A stretch of DNA of 64,000 nucleotides from Cherax quadricarinatus (taxonomy: Eukaryota > Arthropoda > Malacostraca > Decapoda > Parastacidae). A model generated the notes under the pieces. The model searched no databases, had not been told where the DNA came from, and was given only the letters and a program-made list of their open reading frames with translations. Numbering within the stretch: the stretch's first letter is position 1; every line of letters starts with the position of its first letter. The stretch covers positions 5,652,525 through 5,716,524 of the forward strand of contig NC_091341.1 of NCBI RefSeq assembly GCF_038502225.1, given 5' to 3'. The translations under genes and the position numbers were made by a program. This document shows positions 1 to 11,215 of the stretch, one piece after another.

Positions 1-225
1 TCCACGACTATGGTGCTCTTCGCACCTACTCCTAGGTTGAGGGACTGATTACCTCATCTTCTGTACATAGTTCTACTGTCTTCAAGTTATGTCCTAGAAT
101 TTGTATTGATAAAGCCACTGGATGGCGAAACGTCTACAATAAAGATACCCAGATGTTGCACATGTGTCTTAATCTTATCTTGTCGGTATTATATACCATT
201 CGTACACAGGTACAGAGATGTTCCT
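1..225 (+). repeat. Dispersed 'GGCGAAACGT' repeat, end fragment
   Basis: This fragment contains the core ggcgaaacgt followed by ataaagatacccagatgttg and then a cttgtcggt block. The same order of blocks recurs at 32690-32860, and parts of it recur near 390-460, 26690-26765, 28086-28500 and 43988-44150. At two of those sites the blocks occur as an inverted pair, so the family looks like a foldback or MITE-type element or the end of a larger one. I see no coding capacity. The left end is cut by the window edge, so the true size is unknown. Confidence 0.6.
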
Positions 226-384
226 GTGAAGCGGCAGTGAGAAGAAACCCAAAAGTTAATCATGCAGGCGCACTGTCCCTGCTGATGTTGCTTTGAGTGA
301 GCAGATATTGCCTTTAACACATTGATTATGTTTAAACGTAATGACGCTGCTTACAATTCAGTGATGTCTTGAGTTCATGATTTC

Positions 385-465
385 ATGCACAGTAGAACGT
401 AAAGATTCCCAGATGTTGCTCAAGTGTCTCATTATTCAGCTTGTAGGTTTTCTAAACCATTTACA
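385..465 (+). repeat. Second, decayed copy of the same dispersed repeat
   Basis: The segment shows gtaaagattcccagatgttg, then gtgtct, then a cttgtaggttttctaaacc block. This is the same succession as at 130-215, but the GGCGAAACG core is reduced to gaacg. It is a short degenerate remnant. Confidence 0.5.
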
Positions 466-1192
466 TTATAAAGGATTCTTAACAGTACCAAAATTCTAAC
501 GAAGAAATTCTAAGATAGTAAGAGGAGACTGGTACATGCCAAGATATTATGTGAACGCGCGCACACTCTGCAACGCCTCGGGTCTTAATCAAAGACCTCA
601 GAATTTGTGTGAGAAGGATAATACTCAAGACCAGAGGTTTTTCACCTATTTTGGGTGGCGCCCCCTATCACTGTTGGTCCTCATCTCCGCCCTCCCCCTC
701 CTTCCATCATAATAAAAAATTCTATATGAAAAAAAAACTGAAAAAAAAAACTATTTAAATAGGAAAACTGAGAAACTAGTTTTCATAAGTTTATTTTTTA
801 TCTATTCCAAAAAGCCGCCTGTTTAAGGCGCAAATCGAAAACCACAACAATTTAAGTGAGAACATATTTGGTGAGATTTTTGACACTATTCTGGGCTCGC
901 CCCTTCTTCCCTTCATCCCCCTTCTCCCCTTCCCCCTCCTCCTCCTCCTCGTCTGGAAATTATCCACACCTTCTCCTGTTAAGAGCCGCTGGTCTAGACT
1001 ATACAGAACCGGGGACTATTTCAGTAATGACAAGTCTTAAACCTTTGCTAGGCAAATTAAAAGTTATTTTTTTCCACATTACTGCATGTGCTATATTTCC
1101 ATGAAAGGAGACAGACAGTCCTCATATACCTGAGACGCTGTGGACCGGTGATGGTTAGTCTAGAGACTGACAGCGGTCCACGGCCACCAGGT
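466..1192. other. Intergenic, no gene recognised
   Basis: This stretch is AT-rich with A-runs near 729-750 and a CT-rich patch near 900-950. The only ORF of any length (856-1104, plus) is mostly proline and serine from the CT-rich patch and has no recognisable domain. I see nothing else. Confidence 0.6.
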
Positions 1193-1735
1193 CTAGAAGG
1201 CACTGGTGGTGCCTTGAATGTACTGGTAAAACCTTGAATGCATTGGTAGAGCCTTGAATGTATTGGTAGAGCCTTGAATGTACTGGTAGAGCCTTGAATG
1301 TACTGGTAGAGCCTTGAATGTACTGGTGGAGTCTTGAATGTACTGGTGGAGCCTTGAATGTACTGGTGGAGCCTTGAATGTACTGGTGGAGCCTTGAATG
1401 TACTGGTGGAGCCTTGAATGTACTGGTAAAGCCTTGAATGTGCTGGTGGAGCCTTGAATGTACTGGTGGAGCCTTGAATGTACTGGTAAAGCCTTGAATG
1501 TACTGGTGGAGCCTTGAATGCACTGGTGGAGCCTTGAATGCACTGGTGTGCTTTCAACCCACTGGTGGTGCCTTCAATGCCCTGCTGGTGCCTTCAACGT
1601 ACTGGTGGTGCCTTCAATGCCCTGCTAGTGCATTCAACGCACTGGCGGTGCCTTCAAAGCACTCGCGGTGCCTTCAACGCACTGGTGCTACCTCGAACTC
1701 TCTAACACTTCCCTAAACGCACTGAGTCTACTTAA
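1193..1735. repeat. 20-bp minisatellite
   Basis: About 27 units of 20 bp. The regular core at roughly 1215-1550 repeats gccttgaatgtactggtgga with a few single-base variants (gtaga, gtaaa, ggtgga). The right part (1551-1735) is a more divergent version built on ggtgccttcaa. Minus-strand ORFs of 116-166 codons over this array exist only because the unit lacks stops in several frames. They encode repeats of HSRLHQYIQGSTS type and should not be called genes. Confidence 0.9.
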
Positions 1736-1978
1736 AACGCATTAAAAGCGTAGAGGCGGCCTTGCACGGTACCTACCTACTGTAATTCACCATTTAAACT
1801 GCGCATTATTTTTCCATCCCAGGTTAAATTACTTGGTATAAATATCTCTCACCGATTCTAGCTCCTGTCATTTACATGTAAATGATCATATATTTGCAGA
1901 AACACAGCCATGTTATATGTCCCGCACTTACAGCCAGAGAAGCACTGTATGGCCCCTTACGTGTTTAGCGTTTTTCTT
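1736..1978. other. Spacer between repeats
   Basis: Nothing recognisable. It is AT-rich unique-looking sequence with no ORF worth calling. Confidence 0.5.
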
Positions 1979-2046
<68 letters not shown>

Positions 2047-2091
2047 TAAAGTATTACAAAGTACCAAAATAAATAACAATAATAATCATTA

Positions 2092-2146
<55 letters not shown>
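1979..2146. repeat. Inverted pair of (AAT)n and (ATT)n microsatellites
   Basis: An (AAT)n tract at about 1981-2045 is followed, after a short AT-rich linker, by a complementary (TTA)n tract ending near 2146. The two tracts are reverse complements and could fold into a long AT hairpin. Around 2076-2098 the linker itself is nearly palindromic. Confidence 0.9.
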
Positions 2147-2148
<2 letters not shown>

Positions 2149-2238
2149 GTATGTCGATCACTGCGTGACCTGATATAGGTATCCCCGCATCTCTTAAGCC
2201 CAGCACCCTCTACCTCGATAAGAACAAAAAGAATAGCG

Positions 2239-5200
2239 AAGGGAGAGGGACCCTAAGCCACCTACCAAGAAGGGAGAGGGACCCTAAGCCACCTACCAAG
2301 AAGGGAGAGGGACCCTAAGCCACCTACCAAGAAGGGAGAGGGACCCTAAGCCACCTACCAAGAAGGGAGAGGGACCCTAAGCCACCTACCAAGAAGGGAG
2401 AGGGACCCTAAGCCACCTACCAAGAAGGGAGAGGGACCCTAAGCCACCTACCAAGAAGGGAGAGGGACCCTAAGCCATCTACCAGGAAGGGAGAGGGACC
2501 CTAAGCCACCTACCAGGAAGGGAGAGGGCAATGTTCCTCCTACCAGGGAGGGGGCACTAAGCCTCCTAGCAGGGAGAGAGCACTATGCCACCCACCAGGG
2601 AGAGAGCACTATGCCACCCACCAGGGAGGGAGAGGGCACTATGCCACCCACCAGGGAGGGAGAGAGCACTATGCCACCCACAAGGGAGGGAGAGAGCACT
2701 ATGCCACCCACCAGGGAGGGAGAGGGCACTGTGCCACCTACCCGGAAGGGACAGGGCACTATGCCACCCACCAGGGAGGTAGTGGTCACTATGCCACCTA
2801 CCAGGGAGGGAGGGAGGGAGTAGAACTCTAAGCCACCTACCAGGGAGGGAGGGGAACGATAAGCCACCTACCAGGGAGGGAGGGGAACGCTAAGCCACCT
2901 ACCAGGGAGGGAGGGGAACGCTAAGCCACCTACCAGGGAGGGAGGGAGGGAGAGAGGGGAACGCTAACCCACCTACCAGGAAGGGAGGGAGGGAGGGGAA
3001 CGCTAAGCCACCTACCAGGGAGGGAAGGAGGGGAACGCTAAGCCACCTACCAGGGAGGGAGGGAGGGGAACGCTAAGCCACCTACCGGGGAGGGAAGGAG
3101 GGGAACTCTAAGCCACCTACCAGGGAGGGAGGGGAACGTTAAGCCACCTACCAGGGAGGGAGGGAGGGGAACACTAAGCCACCTACCAGGGAGGGAGGGA
3201 GGGAGGGGAACGCTAAGCCACCTACCAGGGAGGGAAGGAGGGGAACGCTAAGCCACCTACCAGGGAGGGAGAGAGGGGAACGCTGAGCCACCTACCAGGG
3301 AGGGAGGGAGGGGAACGCTAAGCCACCTACCGGGGAGGGAAGGAGGGGAACGCTAAGCCACCTACCAGGGAGGGAGGGGACCGCTAAGCCACCTACCAGG
3401 GAGAGAGGGAGGGGAACACTAAGCCACCTACCAGGGAGGGAGGGAGGGAGGGGAACGCCAAGCCACCTACCAGGGAGGGAGGGAAGGAGGGGAACGCTAA
3501 GCCACCTACCAGGGAGGGAAGGAAACGCTAAGCCACCTACCAGGGAGGGAGGAGAACGCTAAGCCACCTACCAGGGAGGGAAGGAGGGCAACGCTAAGCC
3601 ACCTACCAGGGAGGGAAGGAAACGCTAAGCCACCTACCAGGGAGGGAGGAGAACGCTAAGCCACCTACCAGGGAGGGAAGGAGGGCAACGCTAAGCCACC
3701 TACCAGGGAGGGAGGGAGGGGAACGCTAAGCCACCTACCAGGGAGGGAAGGAGGGGAACGCTAAGCCACCTACCAGGGAGGGAGGGAGGGGAACGCTAAG
3801 CCACCTACCGGGGAGGGAAGGAGGGGAACTCTAAGCCACCTACCAGGGAGGGAGGGGAACGTTAAGCCACCTACCAGGGAGGGATGGAGGGGAACACTAA
3901 GCCACCTCCCCGGGTGGGTGGGTGGGGAACGCTAAGCCACCTACCAGGAAGGGAAGGAGGGGAACGCTAAGCCACCTACCAGGGAGGGAGAGAGGGGAAC
4001 GCTGAGCCACCTACCAGGGAGGGAGGGAGGGGAACGCTAAGCCACCTACCGGGGAGGGAAGGAGGGGAACGCTAAGCCACCTACCAGGGAGGGAGGGGAA
4101 CGCTAAGCCACCTACCAGGGAGAGAGGGAGGGGAACACTAAGCCACCTACCAGGGAGGGAGGGAGGGAGGGGAACGCCAAGCCACCTACCAGGGAGGGAG
4201 GGAAGGAGGGGAACGCTAAGCCACCTACCAGGGAGGGAAGGAAACGCTAAGCCACCTACCAGGGAGGGAGGAGAACGCTAAGCCACCTACCAGGGAGGGA
4301 AGGAGGGCAACGCTAAGCCACCTACCAGGGAGGGAGGGAGGGGAACGCTAAGCCACCTACCAGGGAGGGAGGGAGGGGAACGCTAAGCCACCTACCAGGG
4401 AGGGAGGGAGGGGAACGCTAAGCCACCTACCAGGGAGGGAAGGAAACGCTAAGCCACTTACCAGGGAGGGAGGGGAACGCTAAGCCACCTACCAGGGAGG
4501 GAGGGAGGAGAACGCTAAGCCACCTACCAGGGAGGGAGGGAGGAGAACGCTAAGCCACCTACCAGGGAGGGATGGAGGGGAACGCTAAGCCACCTACCAG
4601 GGAGGGAGGGAAGGGAACGCTAAGCCACCTACCAGGGAGGGAGGGAGGGGAACGCTAAGCCACCTACCAGGGAGGGAGGGAGGGGAGCGCTAAGCCACCT
4701 ACCAGGGAGGGAGGGGAACGCTAAGCCACCTACCAGGGAGGGAGGGGAACACTAAGCCACCTACTAGGGAGGGAGGGGAACGCTAAGCCACCTACCAGGG
4801 AGGGAGGGGAACGCTAAGCCACCTACCAGGGAGGGAGGGGAACACTAAGCCACCTACCAGGGAGGGAGGGGAACGCTAAGCCACCTACCAGGGAGGGAGG
4901 GAGGGAGGGAGGGGAACGCTAAGCCACCTACCAGGGAGGGAGGGGAACGCTAAGCCACCTACCAGGGAGGGAGGGAGAAGCACGCTAAGCCACCTACCAG
5001 GCAGGGAGGGAAGGAGGGAGAGGAACGCTAAGCCACCTACCAGGGAGGGAGGGAAGGGAACGCTAAGCCACCTACCAGGGAGGGAGGGAAGGGAACGCTA
5101 AGCCACCTACCAGGGAGGGAGGGGAACGCTAAGCCACCTACCAGGGAGGGAGGGGAACACTAAGCCACCTACCAGGGAGGGAGGGGAACGCTAAGCCACC

Positions 5201-5658
5201 TACCAGGGAGGGAGGGAGGGAGGGAGGGGAACGCTAAGCCACCTACCAGGGAGGGAGGGAGGGAGGGAGGGGAACGGTAAGCCACCTACCAGGGAGGGAG
5301 GGAGGGAGGGAGGGGAACGCTAAGCCACCTACCAGGGAGGGCGGGAGGGAACGCTAAGTCACCTACCAGGGAGGGAGGGGAACGCTAAGCCACCTACCAG
5401 GGAGGGAGGGAGAAGCACGCTAAGCCACCTACCAGGGAGGGAGGGAAGGAGGGAGAGGAACGCTAAGCCACCTACCAGAGAGGGAGGGATGGGAACGCTA
5501 AGCCACCTACCAGGGAGGGAGGGAAGGGAACGCTAAGCCACCTACCAGGGAGGGAGGGAGGGGAACGCTAAGCCACCTACCAGGGAGGGAGGGAAGGGAA
5601 CGCTAAGCCACCTACCAGGGAGGGAGGGAGGGAGGGAGGGGAACGCTAAGCCACCTAC
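2239..5658. repeat. 3.4-kb G-rich minisatellite, 29-37-bp units
   Basis: More than 100 units share the invariant block taagccacctaccaggga. Three sub-blocks differ. At about 2239-2527 the units are 31 bp ending gaagggagagggaccc. At about 2528-2815 they are near 30 bp with an actatgccacccacc core. At about 2816-5658 they carry a variable number of ggga/gggagg blocks plus ggggaacgc. Length variation comes mainly from gain or loss of GGGA tetranucleotides. A higher-order period of about 720 bp is visible: the variants ccggggagggaaggaggggaa and gctgagcc near 3088 and 3282 recur near 3808 and 4001. Short ORFs at the left end are composition artefacts. Confidence 0.95.
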
Positions 5659-5749
5659 ATCAACACTAAGCCCCGCCCACTACAACAATTGTGACGCATC
5701 ATTGATGTTCAACGTTGCTGGTGTGTTATTGACACTGACCAATGCCTTC

Positions 5750-6090
5750 TGGCATTGTTGGCACCACCGTCAGTGTACCAACGTAGTATTGGTACCACTG
5801 GCATTGTACTGGCACCACCGTCACTGTACTGGCACCACCGTCACTGTAAAGGCACTACTAGCACTGCACTGGCACCACCGTCACTGCAAAGGCACTACTA
5901 GCACTGTACTGGCACCATCGTCACTGTACTGGTACCATTGACACTATACTGGCATCACCGTCACTGTACTGGCACTACTAGCACTGTACTGGCACTACCC
6001 TCACTGTACTGGTACCATTGGCACTGTACTGGCACCACCGCCACTGTACTGGCACTACTAGCACTGTACTGGCACTACCAACAATACCGT
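5750..6090. repeat. 20-bp minisatellite (tggcaccaccgtcactgtac)
   Basis: About 17 units alternate between tggcaccaccgtcactgtac and tggcactactagcactgtac variants, with a few ggtaccattg units. The alternation suggests a 40-bp higher-order unit in part of the array. The plus-strand ORFs here are artefacts of the repeat. Confidence 0.9.
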
Positions 6091-6239
6091 CATTGCAGCA
6101 ACACTAACTTCACCATAAATTCACAGTTATAGCATACGCGCGAGCATACACGCATCCACTGGTGCTTGTGTAGGTTGAATCTCAGCTCCTGTCCCAGCAT
6201 CTGATCGACACTACCCAGTACTGATTACCTGGGCAAAGG

Positions 6240-6745
6240 CTTGATTGCTAGGAGACTAGACCCGGAGCTGAGAATGCGGGCTATGAGGAAAGAATAGAGG
6301 AATTAAACCTGAGCATTGTATGACCAGGGGTCCTATAGTGCTCAGGTTGCAATCGTGTCACCAGAGTTGACATGATTACCACGTATAAAATACAGGGATG
6401 AACTGATGGGGTGGGCAGGGAACACCCCATCCTCCAGTACTCAGTTAAAGAGATAGATGAGACACAGGGATGTTAGGAAATACTTCTTCAGCCTCAGAGG
6501 GGTCTGTGAGTGGAATGACTTTAACAGCAAAGTGGTATCTACCTGGAGGTCGTTCCGTGGGTCAATGACCCCACGGCCCGGTCCTTGACCAGGATAAATG
6601 CATATCCTTAGGAACAAGGTTAACAGGGCTCACACTACCATCAAACAATAAACATAATAGCTGCCAGTGAAGACGTAGGCCCAGGCGCTGAGATTCGACA
6701 CCTGCAACCATAATAGGTGAGTACACACACACGCACACACAAACC
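6240..6745 (+). pseudogene. Decayed LINE 3' region (RT C-terminus and 3' UTR)
   Basis: The order of blocks matches the better copy at 56310-56990: an 'agactagacccggagctgag' block, a ctatgagga block, cacagggatgttaggaaata, gtggaatgact, and finally the 3' UTR gaga(t)tcgacacctgcaacca with taggtgagta at about 6690-6725. The coding frame is broken throughout. The block at 6540-6595 (acctggag...ggtccttgaccagg) resembles the 3' UTR of the other LINE at 53600-53660, so this piece may be composite. Confidence 0.65.
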
Positions 6746-6860
6746 TAAGAACAGTGTTTCGACACCTGAGTAAGGAGTCATTTAAGACATTGTACACCTT
6801 GTACGTCAGGCCCATATTGGAGTTGCAGCATATTACAACCCAGGAGTCCCAAAGGCCTGT
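6746..6860 (+). pseudogene. LINE RT C-terminal fragment
   Basis: The sequence aacctaagaacagtgtttcg followed by a gtcaggcccatattggagt block matches 56395-56480 in the better LINE copy, where it encodes the RxAFRHL...VRSILEYAAPVWNP stretch of the RT C-terminal domain. It starts directly after the 3' end of the preceding fragment, so a second LINE copy was inserted or joined there. It is not functional. Confidence 0.6.
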
Positions 6861-7229
6861 TATCCTGGGTGTAAAGGGAGCAAAATAAACAAAGCAGAAA
6901 AACTTTTGACTTATATTATCCTTCACTAATTTAGAACAGAAGTATGTACACTATATACAACAATAGGTATTAGTGCACTTCACGGCAAGGCAGAATGGAA
7001 GCCACTAGAGAGCAGACCGTGCTTCAACCAGCTCTAGAATGAGAATGACAAGGGCAGACAGGTGAGTGGTACCCACATCACCTCTGCGATTGCCAAAACC
7101 ATCTTCTCATTGGCTGGAACCTGGGTACTGATTGAACGACGGGGTCCCATCATCAACCCTAGTACCTGGTTCGCTGGTTGGGGAGATAGCCTTTCAATGA
7201 GGGTGTGTACATGCGCCGAATATAGGTTA
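6861..7229. other. No gene recognised
   Basis: Two overlapping ORFs of 75 and 78 codons on opposite strands (7034-7289) show no recognisable domain. Their right end overlaps the start of the next LINE fragment. I see nothing else here. Confidence 0.5.
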
Positions 7230-7775
7230 CGTACTCTTTGCATGCCACACTGCACCAATATGGAACCCACACCTTGGCAAGCACGTTAAGAAATGAAAAA
7301 AAATGCAAAGGTTTACAACAAGACTAGTCCCGGAGCTAAGGGGCATTTCATCGCTTTATAACCCACAAGGGGTATACAGTGCTGATGCCCTACGAGGAGA
7401 GGTTAAAGGAAATCAACTATATTACACTGGAGGACAGGAGGGATAGGCAGGACATGATAACGACATATAAAATACTAAGAAGAAATGACAAGGGGATAGG
7501 GAGAGAATGTTTCAGAGATGGGACACAAAAACAAGGGGTCACAATTGGAAGTTGAAAACTCAGACAAGTCACAGTGATGTCATAGAATTATGAGGAAGTG
7601 GAACAGTCTGGAGAGTGATGCAGTGGAGGCAGGATCCATACATAGCTTTAGGAAGAGGTATGTTTAAGCTCACGGAGCAGGAAGATAGTGAATCTAGTAG
7701 CGACCAGCGAAGAGGCGGTGCCAGGAGCTGCGAATCGACCCCTGCAACCACAAATAGGTGAGTACACACACCTGC
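7230..7775 (+). pseudogene. Decayed LINE 3' region, longer copy
   Basis: This is collinear with 56480-56975. It contains the blocks ggaacccacaccttggcaag, aggtttacaacaagactagt, ctacgaggagaggttaaagg, an ACACTGGAGGACAGGAGGGA block, gataacgacatataaaatac, then aggatccatacatagcttta and the 3' UTR ending gacccctgcaaccacaaata followed by ggtgagtac. The encoded RT C-terminal domain (the YEERLREI..TLEDRR region in intact relatives) is interrupted by indels and stops. It ends at the typical 3' boundary of this family. Confidence 0.75.
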
Positions 7776-8154
7776 ACCCTGCTTTCAATAATCAAATTAA
7801 ACAAAACACAAAAGTCATCGTTTAGCGGAGCGTCAACACGACACCAGTGTTTACCAGGGAACTTACTGGCGGCATCACAGACGCAATCCCCTTCCATAAA
7901 TCCTCTTGAACACCAATTGTCACACCTTCATTTTTTTTACTTGAGGATCAACCTTGCATTTAGATCACAAAAGATATTCACACGTCAGCTTCAGTAAACA
8001 GGTTCAGAACTTTGATATCAGTGTGGCCAAGGAGTCGACAAAAGGGTATCATAGCCGTCAGACATGGTAATAAATTTGGGTCGCATGTCTTTAATTGAAA
8101 TAAGCAATAGGAACTATGCCGTGCGCTTGTCCAGTTAGCGAGCCCTTGTCATAT
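7776..8154. other. No gene recognised
   Basis: Spacer between a LINE 3' end and the GT-rich minisatellite. No feature can be supported. Confidence 0.5.
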
Positions 8155-10110
8155 TACTGGTGTGTTGTGTTTTGCTGGTGGTGTGTTGTGTTGCGCTGGT
8201 GGTGTGTTGTGTTGCGATGGTGGTGTGTTGTGCTGGTGGTGTGTTGTGTTGTGCTGGTGAGTTGTGCTGGTGGTGTGTTGTGCTGGTGGTGTGTTGTGTT
8301 GCGATGGTGGTGAGTTGTGCTGGTGGTGTGTTGTGTTGTGCTGGTGAGTTGTGCTGGTGGTGTGTTGTGCTGGTGGTGTGTTGTGCTGGTGGTGTGTTGT
8401 GCTGGTGGTGAGTTGTGCTGTCCAGGTGGTGTGGTGTGATGTCCTGGTGGTGTGTTGTGTTGTGCTGATAGTGTGTTGTGTTCTGCTGGCGGTGTGTTGT
8501 GCTGGTGGTGTGGTGGTGATGTGCTGTGCTGGTGGTGTGTTGTGCTGGTGGTGTGTTGTGCTGGTGGTGTCGTGCGCTGGTGGTGTCGTGTGCTGGTGGT
8601 GTCGTGTGCCGGTGGTGTCGTGTGCCGGTGATGGGTGGTGGTGGTTGTGAGTTGTGCTAGTGGTGTGGTGTGAGTTGTGCTAGTGGTGTGGTGTGCTGGT
8701 GGTGAGTTGTGCTGGTGGTGAATTGTGCTGGTGGTGAGTTGTGCTGGTGGTGAGTTGTGCTGGTGGTGAGTTGTGCTGGTGGTGTGGTGTGCTGGTGGTG
8801 AGTTGTGCTGGTGGTGAGTTGTGCTGGTGGTGAGTTGTGCTGGTGGTGAGTTGTGCTGGTGGTGTGGTGTGCTGGTGATGTGGTGTGTTGGTGGTGAATT
8901 ATGCTGGTGGTGAGTTGTGCTGGTGAGTTGTGCTGGTGGTGTGGTGTGCTGGTGGTGAGTTGTGCTGGTGGTGTGGTGTGCTGGTGGTGAGTTGTGCTGG
9001 TGGTGAGTTGTGCTGGTGGTGAGTTGTGCTGGTGGTGTGGTGTGCTGGTGATGTGTGTTGGTGGTGAATTATGCTGGTAGTGAGTTGTGCTGGTGTTGTG
9101 GTGTGCTGGTGGCGAGTTGTGCTGGTGGTGAGTTGTGCTGGTGATGAGTTGTGCTGGTGGTGAGTTGTGCTGGTGGTGTGGTGTGCTGGTGATGTGTGTT
9201 GGTGGTGAATTATGCTGGTAGTGAGTTGTGCTGGTGTTGTGGTGTGCTGGTGGCGAGTTGTGCTGGTGGTGTGTTGTGCTGGTGGTGTGTTGTGCTGGTG
9301 GTGTCGTGCGCTGGTGGTGTCGTGTGCTGGTGGTGTCGTGTGCCGGTGGTGTCGTGTGCCGGTGGTGTCGTGTGCCGGTGGTGTCGTGTGCCGGTGATGG
9401 GTGGTGGTGGTTGTGAGTTGTGCTAGTGGTGTGGTGTGCTGTTGGTGAGTTGTGCTGGCGGTGAGTTGTGCTGGTGGTGAGGTGTGCTGGTGGTGTGTTG
9501 TGCTGGTGGTGTGTTTTGCTGGTGGAGTGTTTTGCTGGTGGTGAGGTGTGTTGGTGGTGAATTATGCTGGTAGTGAGTTGTGCTGGTAGTGAATTGTGCT
9601 GGTGGTGTGTTGTGTTGGTGGTGTGTTGTGTTGGTGGTGAGGTATGCTGGTGGTGAGGTGTGCTGGTGGTGAGGTGTGCTGGTGGTGAGGTGTGCTGGTG
9701 GTGAGGTGTGCTGGTGGTGAGGTGTGCTGGTGGTGAGGTGTGCTGGTGGTGTGTTTTGCTGGTGGTGTGTTTTGCTGGTGGTGTGTTTTGCTGGTGGCGT
9801 GTTTTGCTGGTGGTGTGTTTTGTTGGTGGTGTGTTTTGCTGGTGGTGTGGTGTTTTGGGTTTTTTGCGGTGTGGTGTGGTATGCTGGTGGTGTGTTGTTG
9901 TGTGGTGTGGTACGCTGGTTGTGTGTTGTGGTGTGGTATGCTGGCGGTGTGTTGTGGTGTGGTATGCTGGCGGTGTGTTGTGGTGTGGTATGCTGGTGGT
10001 GTGTTGTGGTGTGGTATGCTGGTGGTGTATTGTGGTGTGGTATGCTGGTGGTGTGTTGTGGTGTGGTGTGGTATGCTGGTAGTGTGTTGTGCTGGTGGTC
10101 TTGTGTGGTG
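8155..10110. repeat. 2-kb GT-rich minisatellite, 16-bp unit
   Basis: The main unit is gagttgtgctggtggt (16 bp), with tgtgttgtgctggtgg and tgtcgtgtgccggtgg variants. From about 9650 the units change to gaggtgtgctggtggt, then to ttttgctggtggtgtg types, and after 9860 to longer units containing gtggtgtggtatgctggtgg. Variant blocks are duplicated: the tcgtgtgccggtgatgggtg block near 8620 recurs near 9390, and the gaattatgctggtagtgagt block near 9066 recurs near 9207. A 590-codon minus-strand ORF (8657-10429) over the array encodes only Thr/His/Pro/Gln/Ser repeats and is an artefact of stop-free repeat DNA. Confidence 0.95.
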
Positions 10111-10194
10111 TGCTGGTGGGAAGTTGAAAGAACATAATAACACAGTGTTCTTCAATAACAATAAATCTAGCGGCCTTGATCGTTCCTCGCACAG

Positions 10195-10450
10195 CAGCAC
10201 ACGACTGACTGGCGCTGCTGTTATGGGGGGGGGGAGTCTTCCAGGCGTTTCTGTCAGGGGGAGGGGGGAATCTTCCAGGCACTTCTGTTAGGGGGAGGGT
10301 GGGTCTTCCAAGCGCTTCTGTTAGAGGGAGGGAAGTCCGACTGGAGCTGCTGTGATGGGGGAAGTCTGACTGGCACTGCTCTGAGGTCGGGTAGTCTGAC
10401 TGGTGCTGCTGTGATGGGGGAAGCATCACTGGTGCTGTTGTGGGGGATAG
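10195..10450. repeat. Degenerate ~30-bp tandem repeat
   Basis: Seven or eight diverged units contain gggggaagtcttccaggcgc or gggggaagtctgactggtgc followed by ttctgtta or tgctgtgat. G-runs of up to nine bases occur. It directly follows a short spacer after the 16-bp array. Confidence 0.75.
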
Positions 10451-10744
10451 GGGTAATAGTAGTAGCAGCAGTGACTGTGACCTTCGAGGTAGGCGAGTAG
10501 CAGCTGGTATTGACAGTGATTTGAGTTAAGATGGTGATAAGCATTGATGAAATGAGTGGTGAAAAAAATCTGTAGTGAAATGGTGTCAAGGCAAACTTTG
10601 ATCAAAATAGTAGCAAAGAAAGCAGTAAGAGTATCGAGGAACCGACATGTTGGGTGACACTATGTCAAGTTAAAAAGCTGTGAAAACTACAGGGAACGAA
10701 CGAAGCATTGTGCGAAAGGTACGACTTAAATCATACAGGATCAC

Positions 10745-11215
10745 AAGGCAGGAACATACACTCGTACACACACACACACCTCGGAATGAACATTGTTCGG
10801 AGCATATTCCCTGGGGAGCACGTCAACTGAATAACCACTAGAGCAATCCTGCGTCTGGCAAATCTAAGGATAACATTCAGGAACTTTAACAAGGACTTCT
10901 TTACGACACTATACAGCACATGTCAGGCCGGCCCATGCTGGAGTATGCAGCACCACTATGGATCCCACCACAGATAAAGCATGCCGAGGCTTGCAACGAG
11001 ACTGCTTCTGCAGCTAAAGAGTATGAGCCATAAGGATAGACTTTATGCCATCTGATGACAGAAACACTAGGAGTAACATGATAAAAACGCTCAAAATTAT
11101 GAGAGGAATTAATAACGTGAACAGGGACGGATTGTTCGATAGGTGGTAACCAGGTATAAGAGGGAACAGCTGGAAACTGTTACAAATACGCTGAACATAG
11201 CATAGTCGTTCACCT
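10745..11215 (+). pseudogene. Decayed LINE RT C-terminal fragment
   Basis: The blocks gtcaactgaataaccactag, tctggcaaatctaaggataa, ggcccatgctggagtatgca and gcttgcaacgagactgcttc follow the order of the RT C-terminal domain at 56340-56570 (HINQITAAAFGRLANLR...LEYAAPVWNP...RFATRLVP in the intact reading). It is frameshifted and lacks the 3' UTR seen in other copies. Confidence 0.65.

Noticed and set aside
1057..1557. Minus-strand ORFs of 116-166 codons with HSRLHQYIQGSTS repeats
   Set aside because: They are translations of the 20-bp minisatellite in three overlapping frames.
8657..10429. 590-codon minus-strand ORF rich in Thr, His, Pro, Gln
   Set aside because: It lies almost wholly within the 16-bp GT-rich minisatellite. 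The peptide is pure repeat, no domain precedes or follows it, and other frames over the array are open too.
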